From positions 124,001-188,000 of the forward strand of contig CADCHE010000002.1 of NCBI GenBank assembly GCA_902801205.1: a stretch of 64,000 nt of DNA, in the 5' to 3' direction. The notes beneath the pieces were generated by a model. The model had not been told where the DNA came from. It was given only the letters and a program-made list of their open reading frames with translations, and did no database searches. This stretch comes from an uncultured Bacteroidia bacterium. Lineage in GTDB: Bacteria; Bacteroidota; Bacteroidia; Bacteroidales; UBA932. Positions 16,296 to 23,879 of this stretch are shown here, piece by piece. The position numbers were made by a program, and so were the translations under genes. Positions within the stretch are counted from its first letter, which is position 1. The number at the start of each line of letters is the position of its first letter.

Positions 16296-18671
16296 ATGTT
16301 CCTTTCTGACCTGAAGACAGGAGAGCGCGCCGTGATCGCCAAAGTGGCCGGTCACGGCAGTTTCCGCAAGCGCTTGATCGAGATGGGGTTCATCCAGGGC
16401 AAGACCGTCCGCGTCGTGCTCAACGCCCCGCTGAAGGACCCGGTCGAGTATGAGATCCTGGGGTACAAAGTGTCGCTCCGCCGCGAGGAAGCCGCGCGCA
16501 TCGAAGTCATCAGTGAAGAGGAGGCGCGGGAACAGATCCACCAGCATGAGGATTTCCACGTGGATTTCGACGCCTCCCGCGAGGAGGACTACCTCGAAAA
16601 GGCGATGGAGCACATCGCCACCGAGCGCCACAACGTGATCCGCGTCGCCCTGGTGGGCAATCCCAACTGCGGCAAGACGTCCCTGTTCAACATCGCTTCC
16701 GGCAGCCACGAGCACGTGGGCAACTACAGCGGCGTGACGGTGGACGCCAAGGAAGGGACTTTCGAACATGGCGGCTACCGGTTCATCCTGGTGGACCTGC
16801 CCGGAACCTATTCGCTCTCAGCCTATTCCCCGGAAGAACTGTACGTGCGGAAGAACCTCGTCGAGCAGGTGCCCGATGTCGTCGTCAACGTGGTGGACGC
16901 CTCCAACCTGGAACGCAACCTCTACCTGACCACCCAGCTCATCGACATGAACCTCCGGGTGGTGATGGCGCTGAACATGTACGACGAACTGGAGAAGAAG
17001 GGCGACCGCCTCGACATCGACCAGCTGGGCCGGTTGCTCGGCATGCCGGTCTGTCCGACCGTCGGCCGGGACGGAACCGGCGTCGACGCGTTGTTCGATA
17101 CCGTCATCAAAGTCTATGAGCGCCACGAGGACGTCGTGGCACGCCACATCCACATCAACCACGGCGCCGAACTGGAAAAGAGCATCGTCCGGCTGCGCGA
17201 CCTCATCTGGCGGAACGAGCGGATCCGGAGCCATTATTCCTCCCGCTACCTCGCCATCAAGTACCTCGAGGGCGACAAGGACATCGAGGCCGTCGTGGCG
17301 GCATTGCCGAACCGGGCCGAACTCGAAGCGGCGCGCGCCGAAGAACAGAAGCGCATCGAGTCCCTGTTGAAGACGAACGCCGAATCGGGCATCGTGGACG
17401 CGAAATATGCCTTCATCCAGGGCGCTTTGGCGGAGACCTACCAGCCGCATGCGGAGTCGCGCGGGAAGAAGACGGTCACGGACAGGATTGACGCCGTCGT
17501 CACGAACAAGTGGCTGGCGTTCCCGATCTTCGTCGTCCTGCTCTTCCTGATCTTCGAGGCGACGTTCACGCTGGGCCAGTATCCGATGGACTGGATCGAC
17601 GCCCTGGTGAGCTGGCTGGGCGACAAAGTGGCCCTGCTGATGAAGGACGGCTGGTTGAAAGACCTGGTGGTGAACGGGGTGATCGCCGGCGTGGGCTCCG
17701 TCCTCGTCTTCCTGCCGAACATCCTCATCCTCTATTTCTTCATCTCCCTGATGGAGGATTCCGGGTACATGGCGCGGTCCGCCTTCATCGTGGACAAGCT
17801 GATGCACCGGATCGGGTTGCACGGCAAGTCGTTCATCCCGATGGTGATGGGCTTCGGCTGCAACGTGCCGGCCATCATGGCGACGCGCACCATCGAGAGC
17901 CGCAAGTCGCGCCTGATCACGATCGCCCTCGTGCCCTTCATGTCCTGTGCGGGCCGTCTGCCGATCTTCGTGCTCCTGTGCGGCGCCTTCTTCGCCAAGG
18001 GAGCGGCCCTTGCGCTGCTGTGCATCTACCTGCTGGGCATCCTCCTGGCCATTGTCACGGCATTGCTGTTCAGTAAGTTCGTGAAGGATGACGACCTTCC
18101 CTTCGTGATGGAACTGCCGCCGTACCGGATTCCGACCGGCAAGGCCATCTGGCGCCATACGTGGGAGAAGGGAAAGCAGTACCTGCAGAAGATGGCGACG
18201 ACGATCCTGATCGCGTCGGTGGTGATCTGGTGCCTGGGGTATTTCCCGCGGAGCAACGATCCGGCCACGCAGCAGGAGAACTCCTATATCGGCCAGATCG
18301 GCAAGGCCGTCGCTCCGGCGATGGCGCCGATGGACTTCGACTGGCGGCTGGACGTGGGCCTGCTGACCGGCGTCGCCGCGAAGGAACTCGTCGTCAGTTC
18401 GCTGGGTGTGATGTATGCGGGTGAGCCGGCGGAGACGGTGGACGAGAACGATACCCAGTTGCAGGCGGCGCTGGCCGCGTCGGTGTCCTTCCCTTCGGCC
18501 ATCGCGTTCATGATCTTCGTGCTGCTGTATTTCCCGTGCATCGCTACCTTCGTGGCCATCAAGAACGAGACGGGTAAGTGGAGCTGGGCCATCGGCATCT
18601 GCGCCTACACGATCGTCGTCGCCTGGCTGACCGCCTTCATCGGTTTCCACATCGCCGCCCTGCTGGTCTGA
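16296..18671 (+). CDS. feoB: Ferrous iron transporter, FeoA-FeoB fusion
   Basis: A 791-residue inner-membrane Fe2+ transporter. Residues 1-75 are a FeoA (SH3-like) domain (KVAGHGSFRKRLIEMGF). A linker leads to the FeoB G domain: G1 GNPNCGKTS (121-129), G2-region NYSGVTVD, G3 DLPGTYSL (167-174), G4 NMYD. The C-terminal half holds the gate repeats and about eight to ten membrane segments (GFGCNVPAIMATR; FMSCAGRLPIF). FeoA-FeoB fusions are common in Bacteroidales, so the fusion is ordinary. No Fur box is evident. A weak hairpin plus T-run follows the gene. Confidence 0.95.
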   Translation: MFLSDLKTGERAVIAKVAGHGSFRKRLIEMGFIQGKTVRVVLNAPLKDPVEYEILGYKVSLRREEAARIEVISEEEAREQIHQHEDFHVDFDASREEDYLEKAMEHIATERHNVIRVALVGNPNCGKTSLFNIASGSHEHVGNYSGVTVDAKEGTFEHGGYRFILVDLPGTYSLSAYSPEELYVRKNLVEQVPDVVVNVVDASNLERNLYLTTQLIDMNLRVVMALNMYDELEKKGDRLDIDQLGRLLGMPVCPTVGRDGTGVDALFDTVIKVYERHEDVVARHIHINHGAELEKSIVRLRDLIWRNERIRSHYSSRYLAIKYLEGDKDIEAVVAALPNRAELEAARAEEQKRIESLLKTNAESGIVDAKYAFIQGALAETYQPHAESRGKKTVTDRIDAVVTNKWLAFPIFVVLLFLIFEATFTLGQYPMDWIDALVSWLGDKVALLMKDGWLKDLVVNGVIAGVGSVLVFLPNILILYFFISLMEDSGYMARSAFIVDKLMHRIGLHGKSFIPMVMGFGCNVPAIMATRTIESRKSRLITIALVPFMSCAGRLPIFVLLCGAFFAKGAALALLCIYLLGILLAIVTALLFSKFVKDDDLPFVMELPPYRIPTGKAIWRHTWEKGKQYLQKMATTILIASVVIWCLGYFPRSNDPATQQENSYIGQIGKAVAPAMAPMDFDWRLDVGLLTGVAAKELVVSSLGVMYAGEPAETVDENDTQLQAALAASVSFPSAIAFMIFVLLYFPCIATFVAIKNETGKWSWAIGICAYTIVVAWLTAFIGFHIAALLV

Positions 18672-18672
18672 G

Positions 18673-18696
18673 CCCGTCCTGAACGGTTCTTTTTTT
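18673..18696 (+). terminator. Possible terminator after feoAB
   Basis: A short CCGT/ACGG stem (18674-18677 with 18683-18686) followed shortly by seven T (18690-18696). The stem is only 4 bp, so support is weak. Confidence 0.35.
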
Positions 18697-18741
18697 GCGT
18701 GGTCGCCTGGCGCTGCCACGTGTCTCTTTCGTTCCTTCGGT

Positions 18742-18773
18742 CTTGATTTTAAAAAAACAATTGCCTATCTTGC
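18742..18773 (+). promoter_or_regulatory. Promoter of the YD-repeat stub gene (TATCTTGC type)
   Basis: CTTG (18742-18745), 20 bases, TATCTTGC (18766-18773), then exactly 22 bases to the ATG. The box and the following leader recur almost unchanged at 19615-19644. Confidence 0.5.
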
Positions 18774-18795
18774 CGGAAATCTAAAGATACACACA

Positions 18796-19467
18796 ATGGA
18801 AACCAAAACCTATATCACGCTTTCCCGGCTTGCAGTGCTGCTGCTTTTCCTGTCATGCGGTATTTCGTTGCCCGCCCAGACGGTAAACTACACCTATGAC
18901 AACGCGGGCAACCGGACGGGAAGGACCGTCTCCCCGGCGGCGAATGCCGCTCCGTCGCCCGTTGCCTTCACTGTCGATACCGCCCTGCTCCGTCAGGCGG
19001 CTTCGGCACGGCAACCGGCTCAAACTTTTAATTTGTCAAAAAGTCATAATGTATCACCTTATCCGCCACTGATAGTATTGGATGGGCTTGAAATCACCCG
19101 AGAAGAAATTGAAGAATGGGGAATTGAAAAAAAGGTTATCAAGAGAATTAAACTTGATTCAGAGAGCGAATGCTCATCACGTGGGTACTGTGGAATAATT
19201 CGGCTATATTCAAAAATGTTGATTTCGTTGGATGGCAGCCTGCTTGTAAACAGTAAAGAAAAAGAAGACTCTCTGTCAAAGATTAAGCGAGAAGACATCT
19301 CATTAATCAAGATGATTGATAAGCAAGAGGCAGTAAGGCAGTATGGGAAAAAAGGGAAATATGGCGCCCTGCTGATACAAACCGAAAATCCCTGCCGCGG
19401 GCGCGCGAGGGGCACCACCTGTAGCGCTCAAATAGGTACCGGCTGCGGCGGGCCGTCTCTTCATTGA
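18796..19467 (+). CDS. Secreted protein with YD-repeat stub and TonB-plug-like C-terminal half
   Basis: A 223-residue protein of unknown function. Residues 1-27 are a signal peptide (LAVLLLFLSCGISLPAQ). The mature N-terminus YTYDNAGNRTGRT is a single YD (RHS-type) motif. Residues of about 92-195 (PLIVLDGLEIT; VRQYGKKGKYGALLIQT) resemble the PLyiVDG and YGsrGANGVilitT ends of a TonB-receptor plug. Composition is mosaic: the first 75 codons and the last 28 are GC-rich, the middle is AT-rich, as if a foreign segment had been joined to an older 5' end. A copy of its promoter and signal peptide lies 849 bp downstream. Confidence 0.6.
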   Translation: METKTYITLSRLAVLLLFLSCGISLPAQTVNYTYDNAGNRTGRTVSPAANAAPSPVAFTVDTALLRQAASARQPAQTFNLSKSHNVSPYPPLIVLDGLEITREEIEEWGIEKKVIKRIKLDSESECSSRGYCGIIRLYSKMLISLDGSLLVNSKEKEDSLSKIKREDISLIKMIDKQEAVRQYGKKGKYGALLIQTENPCRGRARGTTCSAQIGTGCGGPSLH

Positions 19468-19590
19468 CCGATCCCGCACGTCACCGCGGCGGGAATCGTT
19501 CTTTTCAAAAAGATGTTTTTCATCGTCATACGTTTTTTGGTTATCTTCCGGCAAAGTGACGAAGATACGGCTCTTACACAAGACTATTGT

Positions 19591-19622
19591 TTTGACGGTT
19601 GCCGATTTTTTCATTATCTTGC
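19591..19622 (+). promoter_or_regulatory. Duplicate of the TATCTTGC promoter
   Basis: TTTG (19591-19594), 20 bases, TATCTTGC (19615-19622), with a 22-base leader nearly identical to that of the 18796 gene. Confidence 0.5.
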
Positions 19623-19644
19623 CGGAAATCTAAAGATACATACA

Positions 19645-19782
19645 ATGGTAACCAAAACCTATATCACGCTTTCCCGGCTTGCAGCGCTGCTGCTTTTCCT
19701 GTCATGCGGTATTTCGTTGCCCGCCCAGACGGTAATCTATGCTGGATACGGTGGAGCGAGAATTGGATATAACAGCGAATAA
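19645..19782 (+). pseudogene. Truncated copy of the 18796 gene (signal peptide only)
   Basis: A 45-residue frame whose first 31 residues (KTYITLSRLAALLLFLSCG and onward) repeat those of the 18796 protein with two or three changes, including the -7 box and leader. After TV it diverges and stops after about 15 mature residues (IYAGYGGARIGYNSE). It looks like a gene whose 3' part was replaced or lost; a tiny secreted peptide is possible but less likely. The next 135 bp (19783-19917) are AT-rich with no supported gene. Confidence 0.55.
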
Positions 19783-19917
19783 ACATTAGGGGGCCAATAC
19801 AAAATGGGTTTCATAACTTGTTTCAATACCCTCATTTTGAAATACAGGATATTGCTGACAAATTCTATTTTGGTTATTACTCCATACTTGTTTTATTGAC
19901 GTAATAATACTACTTAA

Positions 19918-20382
19918 ATGAGAACGTATGACTTTATATTGTTAGTCTTTGTTATTGTTTTATTTAACAACAGCAGTTGCGAAAGAGAGTACCATTCACT
20001 CACAAAAAACAATCAGTATTCTCTTACTGTAAAGAACAATTCAGCAGAAACAATCCTTTTTGAGTATCACCTCAACGCTCAACTTGATTCCTTTTGCTTT
20101 AAAACAGAGAACACAACAAAAATGGAATTTCGAACTTTAGTCCATGAACTATATGTAAATCCATTTTCAACCAGAGACTTTGGGATTGACTTTATAATTA
20201 GAAAGTTACAAGCAGAAGCCAATGCGACATGGACCGTTCAGGTATTTCACCTTTCTGACATAGAAACTATGCCGTGTGAAGAATTCAATCAGAAGCCCCC
20301 GATTAAAAAAGAAAAGATATTTACTTTAGCTGATTTCCCCGATCTGGAAACGCGCAATAACTGGACGTTCGTCTATCCTTGA
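19918..20382 (+). CDS. Small AT-rich putative lipoprotein, unknown function
   Basis: A 154-residue protein with an N-terminal hydrophobic segment ending in FNNSSC, a plausible lipoprotein signal. The mature part is rich in Asn, Thr and Phe with no recognisable domain. Base composition is strikingly AT-rich against the GC-rich surroundings, pointing to recent acquisition. It lies just after the truncated signal-peptide copy. A role as partner or immunity protein of a neighbouring secreted protein is conceivable but only a guess. Confidence 0.5.
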   Translation: MRTYDFILLVFVIVLFNNSSCEREYHSLTKNNQYSLTVKNNSAETILFEYHLNAQLDSFCFKTENTTKMEFRTLVHELYVNPFSTRDFGIDFIIRKLQAEANATWTVQVFHLSDIETMPCEEFNQKPPIKKEKIFTLADFPDLETRNNWTFVYP

Positions 20383-20412
20383 CTTTTATTCCAGCTACCG
20401 ACGCTCGCTCTA

Positions 20413-21129
20413 ATGAATGGCAAAGGCGGGATAAAATGCAGTATGTTTACCGTAACAACAATATTTCTTTCACTCCTGCTGCCATTGCAGTTGTTCTTCA
20501 ATTTTTCCCCTGCCGCCCGGATTGACGGTTTGGGGGAACTGGAGCAGCACATGATCCGTCCGACGCAAGTCTCCTGCAGGGACTCGGTCCTTCTGCTGGA
20601 GCAGTACCCCGTAGCCGATGCGATTGCCGGTTCACTGATTGACAAGGAGATTGTATATCCCTGGAGGCGCCCGCCGAAGGACCCGATGGGGCCAGACTAT
20701 GAATCCTTCCTGCATCGTACCTACAGGGAGAATCTTCACTTCACCTATTGCGGGGATTTGCTTCTTTCCTTAAAATACAGGTCCATCCTCCTCCTTCTAT
20801 CAGATCATCAGATGAAGTCCAAGACGCGTTTGATCCTCATCAACGCAAATCAGGACGAAATTCTTTCCCGCGTATTCCTCATTCCCGATCTGGAAACAAG
20901 TACGATAACCGTCGATCCCGGTAATTACCTGTTCCACATAGAAACGACGGAAGAGGACCGCTTCTACATCGAAAAGACATTGCAGACACTGCTCATCAAC
21001 CCCGTCTCCGGCCAATTCTCCGAGGTGTATGTCCCCCGGATCACCAAAACAAGGAAGGAAAAAACAAAACGCGTCTGGATGCCATTGAAAGAATCCCCGC
21101 CGGACGAGGACCCCATCATCATCGATTGA
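20413..21129 (+). CDS. Secreted or membrane-anchored protein, unknown function
   Basis: A 238-residue protein with one N-terminal hydrophobic segment (TTIFLSLLLPLQLFF). Two starts are possible: 20413, or the ATG at 20443, which would place the hydrophobic stretch directly at the N-terminus and looks more natural for a signal. The middle (KTRLILINANQDEILSRVF, ITVDPGNYLFHIET) alternates beta-like segments; the tail is charged and acidic (ESPPDEDPIIID). No family recognised. Intermediate GC. It starts 30 bp after the AT-rich lipoprotein gene. Confidence 0.5.
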   Translation: MNGKGGIKCSMFTVTTIFLSLLLPLQLFFNFSPAARIDGLGELEQHMIRPTQVSCRDSVLLLEQYPVADAIAGSLIDKEIVYPWRRPPKDPMGPDYESFLHRTYRENLHFTYCGDLLLSLKYRSILLLLSDHQMKSKTRLILINANQDEILSRVFLIPDLETSTITVDPGNYLFHIETTEEDRFYIEKTLQTLLINPVSGQFSEVYVPRITKTRKEKTKRVWMPLKESPPDEDPIIID

Positions 21130-21158
21130 TCTCAGAGACTCACTGCCAAAAGTCCGGT

Positions 21159-21189
21159 TTTGCTTTTTGAAAGCGATTGCGTATCTTGC
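21159..21189 (+). promoter_or_regulatory. Promoter of the lipoprotein gene at 21212 (TATCTTGC type)
   Basis: TTTG (21159-21162), 19 bases, TATCTTGC (21182-21189), then 22 bases to the ATG. Third occurrence of this exact -7 box and leader length within 2.4 kb. Confidence 0.5.
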
Positions 21190-21211
21190 CAGTGATTAAA
21201 AAGGGAAACGT

Positions 21212-22309
21212 ATGAGAAAAACGATGCTTTTGTCGGCAGGACTGGCCTTAGCCGCCCTGCTTTCAGCGTGTCTTGCGAACCGGAAAGAGGGAACAGGTAC
21301 GGAGAAAGGATATGTCTCTTTGATGCAGGATCGTTTTTTCAAACGAGGATTCAATGTCTGGGGCATGGGATTGCCGATCTATGGTGATGAAATCGAGCTT
21401 TATGGCGGCGATTATGAAAAACAAACCAGCGTCAACTTCGATTATGACATCGCTCAGGCGGAGAAGCCGGTCTGGAAACTGCAGCAATGGGCGACCCGCT
21501 ATCCATTCCATGACAAAGAGAATACGGCCGACCCGTTCGATTATCGTTTCACGGTTGCAGGCGATGGAGAATACCTGTATGAAAACCGCTCCAAAACCGT
21601 GGCGGTAAATACGAATACAAGCGAATTCAGACTGGCTTTAAAGGCGAGCGAGTGTTACAAAAGGCCGCGGGAAGAAAACCAGGAATGGCCCCATCTGCTG
21701 CTCAGCCAGGATTTCGGCACGGCCGCTGAACCGACAAGGCAGATGATCGTATCCAATGCGCGTTCCCTGAAAGTGAAGCTCGACATGAAGATGAATTCAT
21801 TTGTCGACCATATGGGCGAAAGCGCCGATCCGGCCCTTCACGCTGCGATCTGCATGCTGTACCTGTTCGTCCAATACCAACCGGAAGGAAGCAACGGGTA
21901 CAAAGACATGATCTGGCTCGGGATGTCGCTGTTCGACAACAGGGTAGCCTATCCGGAAGGGATGAGCAGGATCGATGGCGGGAAAGCCAGCGCCAGCGGG
22001 AAATGGATCTATAACATCGACACGCGCCATTTCCTGAATCCGGAGAACAATATCTATGACGCCGAAGGGAACATCCAGTATGATAAATGGGTGACGGTGG
22101 ATTTTGAAATCCTGCCGTTCATCGACCAGGCGCTGAAGGAAGCGCAGGCCGGCGGGTGCATGCAAGGCGCCACTTGGGCCGACTTGCAGATCAGCGGGAT
22201 GTATATCGGGTTCGAGCTGCCGGGTACATACGATATCGACATGTCATTCAGGAATTTGGATATCGCCGCCCGCCCGGCCCGGGTCAGTCGCCGAGCGAGA
22301 GGAAGGTGA
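21212..22309 (+). CDS. Lipoprotein of unknown function, possibly carbohydrate-related
   Basis: A 365-residue protein with a clear lipobox (LAALLSAC). I do not recognise the family with confidence. The body is aromatic-rich and beta-like with repeated Trp/Tyr/Gly patterns (FNVWGMGLPIYGDEIELYGG; GTYDIDMSFRNLDI), consistent with a lectin-like jelly roll. Normal GC, unlike its left neighbours. The last residues (PARVSRRARGR) come from DNA antisense to the end of the GH51 gene; the two stop codons overlap tail to tail by 26 bp, so the C-terminus may be a recent read-in extension. Confidence 0.55.
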   Translation: MRKTMLLSAGLALAALLSACLANRKEGTGTEKGYVSLMQDRFFKRGFNVWGMGLPIYGDEIELYGGDYEKQTSVNFDYDIAQAEKPVWKLQQWATRYPFHDKENTADPFDYRFTVAGDGEYLYENRSKTVAVNTNTSEFRLALKASECYKRPREENQEWPHLLLSQDFGTAAEPTRQMIVSNARSLKVKLDMKMNSFVDHMGESADPALHAAICMLYLFVQYQPEGSNGYKDMIWLGMSLFDNRVAYPEGMSRIDGGKASASGKWIYNIDTRHFLNPENNIYDAEGNIQYDKWVTVDFEILPFIDQALKEAQAGGCMQGATWADLQISGMYIGFELPGTYDIDMSFRNLDIAARPARVSRRARGR

Positions 22310-23801
22310 CGGAGTGGGCCGGAATGGTGACGGCCCCGCCTTTCACCGGAAGCGCCTTGTCATAGGGCTTGACCCTGTCCTCGTGACCGATATCGTTGAA
22401 GTCGTCGGGGGAACTGCCGGAAAGGATCCGCGCCTGGACCTTCCTGGGCGTTTTCAGCCCCAGCCCTTGGAAGTCGAGGGTCAGGGACTGGTCGTTCTCC
22501 GGGTCCTTGTTGGCGACGGCATACACGAACCGCTTCCCTTCTGCATCGGCGGTGAGGATGACATCCAGCACCCCGGTCGACCGGTCCCCGTTGGTCAGTT
22601 TCCCGACCGTTTCCTCCGTCGGGACCACGTAGGGCAGCAGCCCGTTGGAGTACATCTGAAGGGCGTAGTAGATGACCCGCTTGACGATGCCTTCCGGGTG
22701 GACGAAGATGGCGCCACGGGTGTTGACGATGGTGGAGAAGCAGGTGAAATCAATCACGTCGCAGTGGCGCAGACAGGTGTTCAGGAAGCAGGCGGCATAG
22801 ACCGCATCCGAAAGGGTGTAGGTGGACGGGATGTCGTTCTCCCGCCTGGAAGCGAAGTCGAAGCCGTGCTTCGGGTCTCCCATGCCGCGGTGGATCCAGC
22901 CGCGGAGCTGCCACTCATCGATGACCAGTTTCATCTTTCCTCCGCCGTATCCGGCTTCTTCCAGGATGGACAGGGCGGTGGAAATCTGCGCTTCGGGCAT
23001 GCCGGTCTCCATCATGATCTCGAGGAAGGACTTTCCGGTTCCCTCCCAGCCGCAGTGGAAGGCGATGAAATCGAGGAGGTGTCCGGCATTCTGGAGAAGC
23101 GGGAGCATGGCCTCCCGGGTGGTCAGGGAAGAAGCCCCGATCCGGATGTCCTTGTCTGTCACCAGCATCATCTTTGCGCCTTCGCGGACCAGGGGCCCCC
23201 ATTCCTGGGGCGTCTTGAACTGCATTTCCCAGGGCGCGAGATTCTCATTGCCGATGCACCAGTATTTGACATGATGCGGCTCTTGGAAGCCGTTGGCGAT
23301 GCGCTGCCGGCCCCAGTAGCCGATGTTCAGGTTGCAGTACTCCACCCAGTCGCTCATCTCTTCCAGGGATCCTGTACCGGCGTTGGTGATGATGTAGGGC
23401 TCACACCCGATCTTGCGGCACCATTTGATGAATTCGTCCGTGCCGAAAGTGTTCGGCTCCTCGACCCCCCAGGTCTTGTCGAAGGCGGGACGACGCGTTG
23501 CCCCGATGGCGTCTTTCCAGTGGTAGGTAGAGGCGAAGCAACCGCCGGGCCACCGCATGACCGGGACCTTCAGGGCCTTGACCGCTTCAATCACGTCCGT
23601 CCGGAAGCCGTCCTCGTCGGAGAGGGGATTTCCCGGATCGTAGATGCCGCCGTAGATCTGGTTGTCGAAATGTTCGATGAACTGGCCGAACATCATCGGG
23701 TTGTAAGGGAGGGCTTTGGCGCCGCTTTTGACGATCGTCGTATTCTGGGCGGAAAGCAGGGTGCCCGCCAGCAGCAGGAAGGGGAGGATGAGCCTTTTCA
23801 T
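22284..23801 (-). CDS. Secreted GH51 alpha-L-arabinofuranosidase
   Basis: A 505-residue protein with a signal peptide (MKRLILPFLLLAGTLLSAQ). The GH51 TIM barrel shows RWPGGCFASTYHW near 83-95, the acid/base GNEN with Glu186, and the nucleophile VIDEWQLRG with Glu296. A beta-sandwich follows to the C-terminus. These enzymes remove alpha-L-arabinofuranose side chains from arabinan, arabinoxylan or rhamnogalacturonan I. The start was set at the Met that opens the signal peptide; 16 upstream codons are in the leader. It has its own promoter just past the terminator of the sugar operon. Confidence 0.92.
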   Translation of the reverse strand: MKRLILPFLLLAGTLLSAQNTTIVKSGAKALPYNPMMFGQFIEHFDNQIYGGIYDPGNPLSDEDGFRTDVIEAVKALKVPVMRWPGGCFASTYHWKDAIGATRRPAFDKTWGVEEPNTFGTDEFIKWCRKIGCEPYIITNAGTGSLEEMSDWVEYCNLNIGYWGRQRIANGFQEPHHVKYWCIGNENLAPWEMQFKTPQEWGPLVREGAKMMLVTDKDIRIGASSLTTREAMLPLLQNAGHLLDFIAFHCGWEGTGKSFLEIMMETGMPEAQISTALSILEEAGYGGGKMKLVIDEWQLRGWIHRGMGDPKHGFDFASRRENDIPSTYTLSDAVYAACFLNTCLRHCDVIDFTCFSTIVNTRGAIFVHPEGIVKRVIYYALQMYSNGLLPYVVPTEETVGKLTNGDRSTGVLDVILTADAEGKRFVYAVANKDPENDQSLTLDFQGLGLKTPRKVQARILSGSSPDDFNDIGHEDRVKPYDKALPVKGGAVTIPAHSVTFLSLGD

Positions 23802-23819
23802 GATGTGTGGGTTATGGAA

Positions 23820-23850
23820 CAAAGATAATAAAAAAACGGCCCGCAGCAAC
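23820..23850 (-). promoter_or_regulatory. GH51 promoter overlapping the upstream terminator
   Basis: On the minus strand, GTTG (23850-23847), 19 bases, TATCTTTG (23827-23820), then an 18-base leader. The -33 element lies in the loop and right arm of the terminator hairpin of the preceding operon. Confidence 0.5.
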
Positions 23851-23857
23851 GGGCCGT
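23830..23857 (-). terminator. Rho-independent terminator of the aldolase operon
   Basis: A perfect 8-bp GC-rich stem (ACGGCCCG 23836-23843, CGGGCCGT 23850-23857) with a six-base loop. On the minus strand it is followed by seven T (positions 23836-23830), 22 bp after the class II aldolase stop. A few T on the other side make it partly bidirectional. Confidence 0.8.
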
Positions 23858-23879
23858 CTTTTAAGAGGAAGGGGATCGC

